Of a DNA stretch of 64,000 bases, positions 9,901 to 17,645 are shown piece after piece. The position numbers and the translations under genes were made by a program. The notes under the pieces are model-generated. The model saw only the letters and a list, made by a program, of their open reading frames with translations, ran no database searches and was not told where the DNA came from. Position 1 is the stretch's first letter. Each line of letters begins with the position of its first letter. This DNA is from Chitinophaga sp. CF118 (lineage in GTDB: Bacteria; Bacteroidota; Bacteroidia; Chitinophagales; Chitinophagaceae), in assembly GCF_900112615.1 (NCBI RefSeq), contig NZ_FOMK01000001.1:744001-808000 (forward strand), given 5' to 3'.

Positions 9901-11236
9901 TATACTCGGAAGAGTCCAGTTTACGGGCAAATGTCTTCTCATACTCCTGAACTGCCTGTATGCCATTAGCCTGTAAACGACTCACCACTGTACCTGTATA
10001 ACGGCTTGCACCATCAGATGCCAGAGTAGCATACAGACTATTGAGGCCGTTGGCTGGCAGATGTGAGTTACTTAATACATTAATAGTGGTATTATAAGGT
10101 TTGTATTCACCAAGGTCCATCAGACCCACGATGTCTCTTGTATTAGTAGTAGCCCCTGTTTTATTGGTCACCCATACTTCTACACGGTTTACGTACGCCA
10201 GGGAACGGATCACAGGCAGATTGCTCATGGAAAAGTTAAAGGTATCCCTGAAGAACTGAGACAAAAGGAAGTGACGGTTATCTTCATACTCATCTGCCTT
10301 TATATTGTAGTCCTGTACCTGAGTCCCTCCTTTAATGAGCAGGTTTTGTTTCTGTGATTTCTGGTTAGATAGTACACTGGTAACGGTAAGGCGGCCAAAC
10401 TGTAATTGTGTTTTGATACCAAACAGAGATTGTACACCAGAGATAAGTGAACTGCGTAAAGGGAAACTTACGTTCCCCGCTTCTATCTTTTTAATAATCT
10501 CATCGTCGTACCCGGTATATTCCAGTTTTACCTGGTTTTCGAAGTCGAATGTGGATTGTGTATTATAATTGGTGATCAGTTTGAGTTTATCTCCGATTTT
10601 ACCGGTTACGTTCATATTGATATTCATATCGAACGCAAATCCGCCGGTTTTACGAGCCTGTTCTGTAAGCACCGGGTTCTTAATATTCTGGCCTTCATAG
10701 CCGAAGGTCAGTTCCAGGCTTCCCTGGGGTTTGATATCTACCTTGTTACCACCAAAAATCCTATCGAACAGTTTACTGCCATTATACAGTTGAGGACCAT
10801 CCCCTTTCTGGTTAAGAGAGCCGAGTGTACTGGCCCTTTTCTGCCAGTAATCCTGTTCACTTTTCTGGGATTGCAATTTGTAAAATTCGTCAAAACTCAG
10901 GTAGGTTGGATTGCGGTAGTAATGGTCTCCTATTTTTTCTGTTATGGTATATTGCTTGGTAACGGGATCATAATCAACAGTTTTCGAGATTCCGGAAGGA
11001 TCTTTAAGATCGATCTTATTTTTCACAGGATCGGTGATACTGGTTCCATACCGATCTTTGATAGGATACTTTAAAGAATCCTTTATGGGATCTTTAATAG
11101 TAGTATCAGGTTTTGGTTGCCAGTTGTCACGATCATTGTTGGTGTAACCCGAACGATTCCTTGCTGCAGTGTCAACAATAAAAAAAGATGCGACTCCTAT
11201 TACTGCTATAGCACCGAAATATGTCTTTCTTGACAA
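3992..11236 (-). CDS. sprA: T9SS translocon / gliding protein SprA
   Basis: Giant protein of 2,414 residues, the usual size of SprA (Sov), the outer-membrane beta-barrel translocon of the type IX secretion system that moves cargo with C-terminal sorting domains to the cell surface. The N-terminus has a signal-like hydrophobic stretch (about 7-24). Family hallmarks seen include the early LTFGYEGQNIKNP segment, the GQIYIDDFEGS segment (about residues 820-830), and a barrel-like C-terminus ending RGGITLRFMLAQ. A Q/N/K-rich low-complexity tract lies near residues 1900-1932. The start is TTG at 11236, as no ATG is available nearby. ruvA lies 35 bases upstream, an arrangement I recall from other Bacteroidota. 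Cargo in this window could be the secreted nuclease at 59.2-62.5 kb. Confidence 0.95.
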   Translation of the reverse strand: MSRKTYFGAIAVIGVASFFIVDTAARNRSGYTNNDRDNWQPKPDTTIKDPIKDSLKYPIKDRYGTSITDPVKNKIDLKDPSGISKTVDYDPVTKQYTITEKIGDHYYRNPTYLSFDEFYKLQSQKSEQDYWQKRASTLGSLNQKGDGPQLYNGSKLFDRIFGGNKVDIKPQGSLELTFGYEGQNIKNPVLTEQARKTGGFAFDMNINMNVTGKIGDKLKLITNYNTQSTFDFENQVKLEYTGYDDEIIKKIEAGNVSFPLRSSLISGVQSLFGIKTQLQFGRLTVTSVLSNQKSQKQNLLIKGGTQVQDYNIKADEYEDNRHFLLSQFFRDTFNFSMSNLPVIRSLAYVNRVEVWVTNKTGATTNTRDIVGLMDLGEYKPYNTTINVLSNSHLPANGLNSLYATLASDGASRYTGTVVSRLQANGIQAVQEYEKTFARKLDSSEYTINRQLGFISLNQQLQADEVLAVAFQYTYNGRVYNVGEFSQDVPPDQTNSANQKILFLKLLKATSARPNLPIWDLMMKNIYSTGAYQLNRADFKMDVYYKDPGTETRAPSDKRYLPDAQGQFAGAPLITILNLDRLNNQNDPQPDGVFDYVEGYTINSQTGRLMFPQLEPFAGGLQKAFEGNAALEKQYLFKVLYDSIKVVAQQFPQLNRYIIKGSYKSSNSSEIQLGGYNIPAGSVTVTAGGQQLRENVDYVIDYNLGRIKIINSGILNSGQAINVQFENNAAFGTQVRNYFGTRLDYVVNDKLSLGSTIARMSERPYYQKVNYGEDPIKNTVVGFDVNYNSQWKGLTRLLNKLPNYKSTTPSNIMFTGEVAKLFPGHSKLVNASGSNQGQIYIDDFEGSQSGYDLKFPATSWALASTPKDASDSSGAIMFPEANADNELTYGTNRAKLAWYIIEPTLQIPNSGLGGTGLPAGIDKEQQSDQRVRLVYQTEVFANRSTDFGQSQLSTLDLAYYPTERGPYNFTAGADSIDAKGKLRNPKKKWGGIMRSIDNSDFETQNVEFIEFWIQDPFTHKDLLNSTGGQLYFNLGNVSEDILKDSRKFFENGMPNPNTDLAKTDSSNWGRTPKFQQQITQAFDNDPEIRKYQDVGYDGLQSTAEGVFHKSYMDKLAANFGPGSDIYQQAVADPSNDDYKHYRDYDGATILQRYKRYSNPEGNSPVSNNSSYSSAATNIPESEDLNRDNTLNETEEYFQYRINLRPNMLVGTNFIVDKIVTDVTTVDGTKHTENWYQFKVPVNGFDKKVGSIPDFKSIRFMRMFLTGFEDSVVVRFAKLQLVRNQWRQYNYKLQAGDPIPNDDATSFNTSAVNIEENSSRKPIPYVLPPGVVRQNTVSTNNTTLQLNEQSMSLQVCDLKDGDTRGVSKSLNMDLRQYKRLQVDLHAEAMNDPNSLKDGQLRAVIRMGSDFVENYYEYQVPLKVTPWGSNNNTVIWPDANNVDLALETLTQLKQRRNQCDTCSPLKPYTEQNANGGFISVVGNPNLGDVRTMLLGILNPKDDGLTKCGEVWFNELRLSGLDEKGGYAGVGRVDVQLADLGTVSISGNMHTAGFGNLDQRVNERFRDNFTQYDAAASLDLGKLLPKKTGLTIPVYAGYSRAISRPEYDPYDLDIKLKYKLRMARSQYERDSIKRAAEDFTSIKSLNFTNVRKLNLNRKKNHLWDIENFDISYSFTQTLIHTPIIENDILTKHRGGLGYNFSGQSKFVQPFKKLFKTKTHWLDLIRDFNFNYVPSLISFRADVTRQFGATRIRNVGGDGTFKLPETYNKFFTFDRYYGLKWDLSRSLSIDFNAVNNARIDEPAGRLDTKAKKDTTWKNFFKLGRTTNYFHTANVTYTLPTSKFPLLSWTNIALGYSTEYRWTGASLLAQYLGNAIENTQQKTLTAEFKFSDLYNRSRFLKQINNSGNKNNKNNQQQNNNKNQPNGKQQPAKQDNGPEISPILKAVMKPLLSLKRINIDYSENAGTRLPGYIDSTKILGMNWASMAPGLAFVAGKQPDKAWLDNFAKRGLITPDTLFNIQYQQQFTTRLQIQAQLEPANDLRIDLNVTKSFTKTHTELFKNLSDSGFQHLSPYDAGGFEISYVAVKTIFGKIDSETGTTKTFSDFQRYRQAISARLGAANPYSRDPGVPVYDPKDPTYRYGYGRYAQDVLVPAFLAAYTGKDPEKIGLLKNAGVSSVRSNPFSNYLPRPNWRVTYNGLTKLEPFKSIFTNFTVTHAYVGSLSMSSYNTNLLYEDPRLAGYPGFVDTVSGNYVPYFLLPNITMTEQFAPLLGVDVTFTNSLNMRVEFKKSRSLSLSLIDYQLTELRSSEITIGGSYRLRNVTFAFLGVSKDGKKTQNDMNFRLDMSFRDDKTVNNRLDADLVIPTSGQKVIGISPSIDYVVNNRLNLRFFYDRRQTIPVISTAYPITNTRGGITLRFMLAQ

Positions 11237-11271
11237 GAGAAATAGGTTTTTATAGAGGTCAGGGTAAAGTT

Positions 11272-11859
11272 TTAAAGACCTTTGAGGGATTTTTTAATCA
11301 GCCCTTCCAGATCTTCCAATAGTGGTTCAGCCTTAAGTACTTTGGAAATAGCCTGTTCTGCAACTGTTCGTGCAATTCCCAGCGTGACTAATGCATTTAA
11401 CGCGTCTTCCTGCATTGTATTGTTTGAGGTCACAGATATTTGAAAACCAGTATCCTTTTGTTTCTTAAACTTATCTTTTAATTCCAGTATTATACGTTTG
11501 GCTGTTTTTGCTCCTATGCCTTTGATGCTTTCCAGCATTTTTTCATTTTCCATGGTAATAGCCCGTTGAATATCCTCCGGTTGTAAGGAAGACAGCATCA
11601 TACGGGCGGTATTGGCACCGACGCCTGACACACCTATGAGCATCAGGAACATAGTACGCTCAGCATCATCAAAAAAACCATACAAAGTATGGGCATCTTC
11701 CTTTATTTGGAGGTAAGCCAGCAGCTTACAGCTTTCAAGTGCCTGTATACGGGAGTATGTATTTAAACTAATCTGCACTTCATATCCCACGCCCTGTACA
11801 TCCAGATGTACCATAGCAGGGGATTTATAGGACAGTTTTCCATTCAGGTAAGCAATCAT
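11272..11859 (-). CDS. ruvA: Holliday junction helicase subunit RuvA
   Basis: Protein of 195 residues, normal RuvA length. RuvA binds four-way DNA junctions as tetramers and loads the RuvB motor during recombination. The N-terminal OB-fold (MIAYLNGKLSYK, GVGYEV) is followed by two helix-hairpin-helix motifs (LIGVSGVGANTARMML about 77-92; IKGIGAKTAKRIILEL about 112-127) and a C-terminal RuvB-contacting domain (about 150-195). It heads a ruvA-sprA transcription unit; sprA starts 35 bases after its stop. The ATG at 11859 has a good Bacteroidota -7 element 20 bases upstream. Confidence 0.96.
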   Translation of the reverse strand: MIAYLNGKLSYKSPAMVHLDVQGVGYEVQISLNTYSRIQALESCKLLAYLQIKEDAHTLYGFFDDAERTMFLMLIGVSGVGANTARMMLSSLQPEDIQRAITMENEKMLESIKGIGAKTAKRIILELKDKFKKQKDTGFQISVTSNNTMQEDALNALVTLGIARTVAEQAISKVLKAEPLLEDLEGLIKKSLKGL

Positions 11860-11878
11860 ACAGGTTCAAAATGTATGA

Positions 11879-11886
11879 CAAACCTA
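11879..11886 (-). promoter_or_regulatory. Candidate -7 element for ruvA-sprA
   Basis: On the minus strand this reads TAGGTTTG, a perfect match to the Bacteroidota -7 consensus TAnnTTTG, ending 20 bases before the ruvA ATG. I see no convincing TTTG -33 element 19-20 bases further upstream, so the call rests on the -7 box alone. Confidence 0.45.
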
Positions 11887-11999
11887 GTAAAAATTTAGCA
11901 AGAAGGAGGCAGGAAGTACCCCTGGTTTATTTCTTATCCCACGATTTCCAAATTCTTATGTATTTTTACGCCCTCGTTTAAAACATCTATATTTCTAAT

Positions 12000-12998
12000 A
12001 TGAATAAAATAACGGCCGCTATTACAGCGGTAGGTGGCTATGTACCCGACTACGTGCTTTCTAACAAGGAACTGGAAAAACTGGTTGATACTACAGACGA
12101 ATGGATTATGACCCGTACGGGGATAAAGGAAAGGAGGATTCTGAAAGGCGATAAGATGGGGACCTCTGAGTTATGTGTACCTGTAGCATTGGAAATATGC
12201 CGTAAAAGAGGGATCAGTCCGGAAGAAATAGACCTGCTGATAGTAGCCACTGTAACACCAGACATGGTATTCCCTGCAACTGCTAACATTGTAACTGATA
12301 AAATAGGCGCTAAAAATGCCTTTGGATTTGATATTGCTGCTGCCTGTTCAGGTTTTCTTTACGCCCTGGAAACAGGTTCAAAGTTCATAGAAAGCGGGCG
12401 TTATAAGAAGGTAATGGTAATAGGAGCTGATAAAATGAGTTCCATTATAGATTATACTGACCGTACCACCTGTATTATTTTTGGAGATGGTGGCGCTGGT
12501 GTATTACTGGAGCCTAACTTAGAAGGATATGGTGTAATAGACAGTATCCTGAAAAGTGATGGCCATGGCCGTGAATACCTGCACATGAAAGCAGGTGGTT
12601 CTGCTCAGCCAGCTAGCCTCCAAACTATTGCCAACAGGGAACATTATGTGTACCAGGAAGGTAAAATGGTATTTAAATATGCTGTAGCTAACATGTCTGA
12701 AGCTGCACACGACATCATGAAACGTAACCAGCTGACTGCTGATGATATTTCATGGCTGGTACCCCATCAGGCTAACAAGCGTATCATAGATGCTACTGCT
12801 CAGCGGATGGGACTTCCGGAAGAGAAAGTAATGATGAACATCCAACGCTATGGTAACACCACTGCGGGCACACTTCCTCTTTGCCTGTGGGACTACGAAA
12901 AACAACTCAAAAAAGGTGATAACCTGGTATTGGCTGCATTTGGTGGTGGGTTTACCTGGGGAGCAAGTTATCTGAAGTGGGCATACGATAGTAAATAA
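12000..12998 (+). CDS. fabH: Beta-ketoacyl-ACP synthase III (FabH)
   Basis: Protein of 332 residues that condenses acetyl-CoA or another acyl-CoA starter with malonyl-ACP, the first step of type II fatty acid synthesis. The Cys-His-Asn triad is complete: Cys116 (AAACSGFLYA), His256 (PHQANKRI) and Asn286 (YGNTTAGT). DTTDEWIMTRTGI near 30-42 is the usual N-terminal signature. It is transcribed divergently from ruvA, about 140 bases apart, and followed by its own terminator, so it appears monocistronic. In this phylum FabH often prefers branched starters, but that cannot be read from the sequence here. Confidence 0.96.
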   Translation: MNKITAAITAVGGYVPDYVLSNKELEKLVDTTDEWIMTRTGIKERRILKGDKMGTSELCVPVALEICRKRGISPEEIDLLIVATVTPDMVFPATANIVTDKIGAKNAFGFDIAAACSGFLYALETGSKFIESGRYKKVMVIGADKMSSIIDYTDRTTCIIFGDGGAGVLLEPNLEGYGVIDSILKSDGHGREYLHMKAGGSAQPASLQTIANREHYVYQEGKMVFKYAVANMSEAAHDIMKRNQLTADDISWLVPHQANKRIIDATAQRMGLPEEKVMMNIQRYGNTTAGTLPLCLWDYEKQLKKGDNLVLAAFGGGFTWGASYLKWAYDSK

Positions 12999-13017
12999 AA
13001 AAATTCAAAATATATTG

Positions 13018-13069
13018 GCTTCGTTAGGAATTTCGTGTAAACATGGAATTCCTGACGAAGCTCTTTTTT
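13018..13069 (+). terminator. Terminator after fabH
   Basis: A 15-base stem (13018-13032 with 13047-13061, one G-T type mismatch) with a 14-base loop is followed by a T tract to 13069. It starts 20 bases after the fabH stop. Confidence 0.85.
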
Positions 13070-13157
13070 GCAAACATTTATCGATGAATGAATAACATCG
13101 AGATCATCAATTCTCTGATTACTTTTTATACTAGTATCATATAAATCCCTGATTACT

Positions 13158-13790
13158 ATGTACTTTTTTTTCATTTATGGGAAAAAGAAAACCCATATAA
13201 AAAGCGATACCAACCACGAGTACGTTTGTCAGAATTGCAATCATTCCGATCTTGACGTTCATGTTTACAGAGAATACTTTCACCTTTTATTTCTTCCCAT
13301 CATCCCCGTTGGCGCTAAAGAAGTAAAAATACGTTGTAACAATTGCGAACAATTAAAATGGATCGCATCTCTTGAAAAACATTATGAGAAGACGAGCAGA
13401 ACTCCATTCTATCTCTATACAGGGTTAGGGATTCTGATTGGATTAATTCTATTCGCTTTCATCGCTGGGCTCCAGGGGAAAAAAGAAAACATACTATTTG
13501 TAGAGAATCCGCATGTAGGAGATGTATATACTATTAAGCATGAAAAAAAAGATAGTACCTCTTATTACTTTTTCAGAATAGCACAGATTGAAGGAGATAG
13601 TGTTTCTGTTTACCATAATAATTTAATTTATTATGGCTACGTAAGTAAATTTAATGAACAGGATTTTTTCATGAAAGATGAAAAATTCCTTTTTACAAAA
13701 AAGATGCTGAAAGAGATGCTTGAAAAAGGTGAAATTGATAATGTTGACAGGGATTATGGCGTATATGAGGGCTTTAATCGTATACAATAA
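13158..13790 (+). CDS. Zinc-ribbon membrane protein, function unknown
   Basis: Protein of 210 residues. Two CxxC knuckles (CQNC about 24-27 and CNNC about 60-63) flank a hydrophobic PIIPVG segment, as in the zinc-ribbon family often annotated zinc-ribbon 15. A single membrane helix follows (about 88-110, YLYTGLGILIGLILFAFIAGL), then a charged soluble domain of about 95 residues with VGDVYTIKHEKKDSTSYYFFRI, which looks like a small beta-rich domain. The predicted topology puts the ribbon in the cytoplasm. The AT-rich gene stands alone between the fabH terminator and the convergent kinase operon, whose stop is only 2 bases away. No function can be assigned. Confidence 0.75.
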   Translation: MYFFFIYGKKKTHIKSDTNHEYVCQNCNHSDLDVHVYREYFHLLFLPIIPVGAKEVKIRCNNCEQLKWIASLEKHYEKTSRTPFYLYTGLGILIGLILFAFIAGLQGKKENILFVENPHVGDVYTIKHEKKDSTSYYFFRIAQIEGDSVSVYHNNLIYYGYVSKFNEQDFFMKDEKFLFTKKMLKEMLEKGEIDNVDRDYGVYEGFNRIQ

Positions 13791-13792
13791 GT

Positions 13793-15721
13793 TTAGTTAA
13801 ATGATGGTAGCGTATATACCAGTAGCAACAACCCTCCTTTCTTTTCTGCCCATATATGTCCCCCCATCTTATCAATAAAGTCTTTACAGATTACCAGTGT
13901 GAGGGAAATATCCTCCCCCTCCGGTTCTTCCTTTTCCCTGTAGATATCAAACAGCCTTGCAGCCACTTCCCCGGTAAGCTCCGGAGCTATAGAGGTCAAT
14001 GTCACCTTTACCCTGTCGGCTTCCTTTATTGCTACAATGCCAATAGTATGATTCGCTGGTGAGAATGATACCGCACAATGTAACAGGCTGCGGTTCACAA
14101 ACTGCAACATTTCACATTCTCCTGCCAACAACAGGTCTTCAGAAATATTCAGACCAACAGTGATCTGCCTATGCATAAGTGCCAATTCCAGGCTTTGCAC
14201 TACTTCCTCAAACAATTGTAGCAGATTACAGGCCATCGGACTATAAACAAACCCGGAAAGCTGAGATTTAATCCAACGTAGAATATTATCAAAAACAACC
14301 AATGTATTACGGGAGGAAACATCTACCTGTTCAATCACCTCCTGCAATGCCTCCTGGTTTGCATTATTCCTGAACATAGCCGCCACGCGAATAATGTTAT
14401 TGAGCGGTTCCCTGAAATCATTCGCAATAATAGAGATCAGCTTATTCTTAAAATCGTCATTGGTTTGTAACTGCTTATTCTTCTCAGAAATAACTCTATT
14501 CATACCTGCAAGCATTAGTTCCTGCTGGCGCAGGTTACGGTAAGAACGATAACGGCTAAAGGTAAAGCCTCCCAATAGCAGGAGCATAACCGATAGAAAG
14601 CCTATCAGCAATAGTCTATGCATCTTTACCATATTGGCCTTCGCTATTTTTTCCTCCTGCACCTTATTACTTAGCTGCCATTCCGCCAATATTTGCTCTT
14701 TCAGGAAATAATCCAGGTGATTTAAATAGGTATTATTCTTTATTTCCTGTTTGCGACTTATTAATTCATATAGTTTGTTACCATAAACAGCGGTTTTAGC
14801 GGTATTTTTCCTGGCCGCATAATAGCGGTATAAACTAATAGTGACAGGTAACATCAGATCGGTATAGCCTGCCTGTTTTGCCAGTTCGAATATTTTCTCT
14901 TTATAAGATATCACATCAACGACATTACTATTTTTATGATAGTTGTTTATGTGTTCAAGCATATCAATAGCTACAAAAACCAATCCTTCCCGGAGTGACT
15001 GATCAGCCAGTTCATTGATCCTCTTCACGGCCTTTCCAGCCTCTCCCCTTCGCATCCATTCATCTGCCTCAAAAGCCTCAATATAATAATGGTTCCGGCC
15101 GCCCGGATATTTCTTCAGGATTTCTTTTGCTTTATTTAACGCCCACGAAACTGAATCTTTCCGGAGCGTATCGTCATCAAAATGGAGTGCATAATTGATC
15201 AGGACCAGACCATAAATAGAATCATCCCGCAGGTGCTGACCAATGTTCATTGCCTGCTGTAACAATACTGTGGCCTCCTGCTTCCTTCCTTCAATGTCAT
15301 GATAAACACTACTGTTCATCAATACCTGGCATACATTGGCGGAATCGCCCAACTGACGATACAACAATAATGCTTTATAATCATATTCAATGGCCTGTTT
15401 CATGTTGGCCTTCAAAGCATAAAATATACTAAGGTTATTCAGCGCATCAGCACCCCCTTTCCTGTAATTCAGCCGGGTAGCAATATCCCGGGCCTTTACC
15501 GCAAACAGGAAACAACTATCTGCATTACTCAGGTGATAACGCATGCCCAGTTGATTCAACACATTCACATAGTCAATACTATCCCGCTTTCCGGACAGAG
15601 TTTGCCTCAGTTCGCGGATCACCTTATCCTGTGCAGGGAGTGAATTGCACAAAAACATCCAACCCATTATCAGTGGGAGAACTATGTGTAATTTCGATAT
15701 GTAACCCTGTGTTATTTTCAT
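13793..15721 (-). CDS. Degenerate TPR histidine kinase (pseudokinase)
   Basis: Protein of 642 residues built like its upstream neighbour: signal peptide (about 1-31), TPR-like helical repeats (about 35-350), one membrane helix (about 367-388), a coiled coil, a HisKA-like segment and a GHKL ATPase-like domain. The catalytic signatures are gone. The phospho-accepting His is Asn434 (IIANDFREPL against IAHDFRAPL in the paralogue), the N-box Asn is Cys549 (LLHCAVSF), the DxGxG loop is missing (TSIAPEL), and the second glycine loop reads EDISLTL. It should therefore neither bind ATP normally nor autophosphorylate. Its ATG overlaps the stop of the active kinase gene by four bases, so it is probably co-translated and may act as a partner subunit. 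No receiver or DNA-binding domain is present. Confidence 0.85.
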   Translation of the reverse strand: MKITQGYISKLHIVLPLIMGWMFLCNSLPAQDKVIRELRQTLSGKRDSIDYVNVLNQLGMRYHLSNADSCFLFAVKARDIATRLNYRKGGADALNNLSIFYALKANMKQAIEYDYKALLLYRQLGDSANVCQVLMNSSVYHDIEGRKQEATVLLQQAMNIGQHLRDDSIYGLVLINYALHFDDDTLRKDSVSWALNKAKEILKKYPGGRNHYYIEAFEADEWMRRGEAGKAVKRINELADQSLREGLVFVAIDMLEHINNYHKNSNVVDVISYKEKIFELAKQAGYTDLMLPVTISLYRYYAARKNTAKTAVYGNKLYELISRKQEIKNNTYLNHLDYFLKEQILAEWQLSNKVQEEKIAKANMVKMHRLLLIGFLSVMLLLLGGFTFSRYRSYRNLRQQELMLAGMNRVISEKNKQLQTNDDFKNKLISIIANDFREPLNNIIRVAAMFRNNANQEALQEVIEQVDVSSRNTLVVFDNILRWIKSQLSGFVYSPMACNLLQLFEEVVQSLELALMHRQITVGLNISEDLLLAGECEMLQFVNRSLLHCAVSFSPANHTIGIVAIKEADRVKVTLTSIAPELTGEVAARLFDIYREKEEPEGEDISLTLVICKDFIDKMGGHIWAEKKGGLLLLVYTLPSFN

Positions 15722-17601
15722 TTTACAGCCGGCAAAGTATATGATAATGTACTTCCCTTATCCGGGTTATTAACGGCCTTTATTGTCCCATTCATCTTAT
15801 CAATAAAATCTTTACAGATAATGAGAGCAAGCCCTGCACCTCTTTTGTCTTTGTCCATATCCTGGTATTCGAATAAATGAGACAAGATCTCCGGCTGAAT
15901 TCCCTTTCCTTCATCCTTAAAAAAGACGGTCACCTTCTCTCCTTCCACAACTGCATACACACTGATAGTTCCGCAGGCAGGACTAAACTTTACAGCATTA
16001 TGCAACAGATTGCGGTGTATAAACTGCAACATTTCCCTATCCGCCAGCACCAGGATATCATCTGATAGCTGTACGTTGATCTTTATTGATTTCTCTTCAC
16101 AGTTTTCCTTGAGTGCCAGCAATGCCTCTGCTATCATTTCAGCAGGCTGACAGGGCGAAGGTGCATATACAAAACCAGTCAGTTGGGATCTTATCCAACG
16201 TAAAATATTGTCAAATATGTGCAGGGTATGTTGCGAATTACTCTCCAGTCTTCTGAAGAGCTTTTCCACTTCATCCAAGGTAAGCAACTGGTCTTTTAAA
16301 AGCGCTGTAATATCTGTAATATGGATCAGTGGTGCCCGGAAGTCGTGAGCAATCAGGGAAATAAGTTTATTTTTGAAATCATCATGTGTGCGCAGAAGTA
16401 CATTTTTTTCGCTGATCTCACGGTTCTTTTCTCCCAGACGTTTTGTATTCCTGGCAGAACGCCGGTGGGAGCGATTCACATCTACCAGCAATAATACAGT
16501 TAACAGGAGCAGAATGAGCAGAGCAATGATGATGATGTACCTGTCACGGCTCCCTATCGCTTTCCTGTCCAGCCATTGCTGCTGATAATCATGTCGCAGC
16601 TGCAATTCCCGCAACTGTTTTTCCTGCATATAGTAATCGATATAATCAAGTTCGCCCTGTGTTTTACTCTGTTCCTGCTTTTCTGTAATGTCTGCGAGCA
16701 CACCACTATAATGTGTAGCAGAATCTACCGGGCCATAGGCGGAATAATATGCATACATCCCCAGTGCCTCTGGTAGTACCACCTCACGATACCCTGAAGC
16801 CAGGGCCGTTTTTATCAATTGCTGCTGATAGTAGAGCGAATCCGGGCGGTGTTGCAGGCATTTATATACGGCTATTTGAGAATACCCATACATTGCATGG
16901 TAGGAATATCCCTGACGGATGGCCTCGGCAATCAGAGTATCCAGTTTATTCTCTGCGGCAGCAGTATCTCCTTTGTCCAGCAGTTCATCTGTTTGCAGGA
17001 TGCTGGTATACAATACCATACGTTCATCACCGTATTTTACTGCAAGGCTGCGCGAAACAGCCAAAGCCTTTGCCGCATCTGCCTTATACTGACTATCTGA
17101 ATGGTATATAAAATAATATTTGGCCAGCACAATGGCATACAGACTATCATTATGTAAACGCCGGCCAATACCCACAGCCTTTTGTATGTATTGCGTGGCC
17201 TCCTTATGTTTCCCTCCAAACTGGTAATAGGTTCCAAGGTCCATGTTCAGGAGACAGATGCCGATACTGTCGCCAAGTGCTTCATAAATTTTAAGGGCAT
17301 CCAGGTAAAAGCGGAATGACAGGTAACTATTGTCACGGTACGTGTAATAGGACCCGAGAGTCCTGTATGACTGAGCTTCACCCTTTTTATAACCCGCCTG
17401 CCGGGCGCCTTCGCAAGCCGCTGACAGATATAAGAAACAGGTATCCAGCTGCCTGTGCAGATATTGCGCAGCCAGCTTGTTTAATATATCTATATGGGAA
17501 GTATCATGTGTAAGGGGTAACTGTGACTGTAAAGCCTGGATAATTTTTTGCTGTGCATACAAATTAGCGTACCGGCAAAAGGTTCCGGAACAAACTATCA
17601 A
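15718..17601 (-). CDS. TPR sensor histidine kinase
   Basis: Membrane sensor kinase of at least 627 residues. TPR-like repeats in the presumed periplasm (about 25-330) precede one membrane helix (about 350-372), a coiled coil, a HisKA dimerisation helix with His419 (LIAHDFRAPL), and a HATPase domain with the N-box Asn535 (LLHNAVKFS), G1 loop (DEGKGI) and G2 loop (GAGLAL). All key residues are present. No receiver or DNA-binding domain is fused, so an external response regulator is needed and none is in this window. The coordinates use a TTG start at 17601, which cuts into the signal peptide; the same frame continues upstream as IKKTALFFWLIVC, so initiation at ATT 17637 (639 residues) fits better. 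It lies between a NUDIX regulator and the degenerate paralogue. Confidence 0.88.
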   Translation of the reverse strand: MIVCSGTFCRYANLYAQQKIIQALQSQLPLTHDTSHIDILNKLAAQYLHRQLDTCFLYLSAACEGARQAGYKKGEAQSYRTLGSYYTYRDNSYLSFRFYLDALKIYEALGDSIGICLLNMDLGTYYQFGGKHKEATQYIQKAVGIGRRLHNDSLYAIVLAKYYFIYHSDSQYKADAAKALAVSRSLAVKYGDERMVLYTSILQTDELLDKGDTAAAENKLDTLIAEAIRQGYSYHAMYGYSQIAVYKCLQHRPDSLYYQQQLIKTALASGYREVVLPEALGMYAYYSAYGPVDSATHYSGVLADITEKQEQSKTQGELDYIDYYMQEKQLRELQLRHDYQQQWLDRKAIGSRDRYIIIIALLILLLLTVLLLVDVNRSHRRSARNTKRLGEKNREISEKNVLLRTHDDFKNKLISLIAHDFRAPLIHITDITALLKDQLLTLDEVEKLFRRLESNSQHTLHIFDNILRWIRSQLTGFVYAPSPCQPAEMIAEALLALKENCEEKSIKINVQLSDDILVLADREMLQFIHRNLLHNAVKFSPACGTISVYAVVEGEKVTVFFKDEGKGIQPEILSHLFEYQDMDKDKRGAGLALIICKDFIDKMNGTIKAVNNPDKGSTLSYTLPAVK

Positions 17602-17645
17602 CCAAAAGAATAATGCGGTCTTTTTGATGCGTAAAATATTGGTTT

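Noticed and set aside
10556..11074. 172-codon plus-strand frame opposite sprA
   Set aside because: Antisense shadow of sprA; no promoter and composition typical of a reversed coding strand.
17037..17237. Response regulator expected near the kinase pair
   Set aside because: No receiver-domain sequence (conserved Asp pair, phospho-Asp, Lys) was found on either strand around the operon; the small frames there are shadows.
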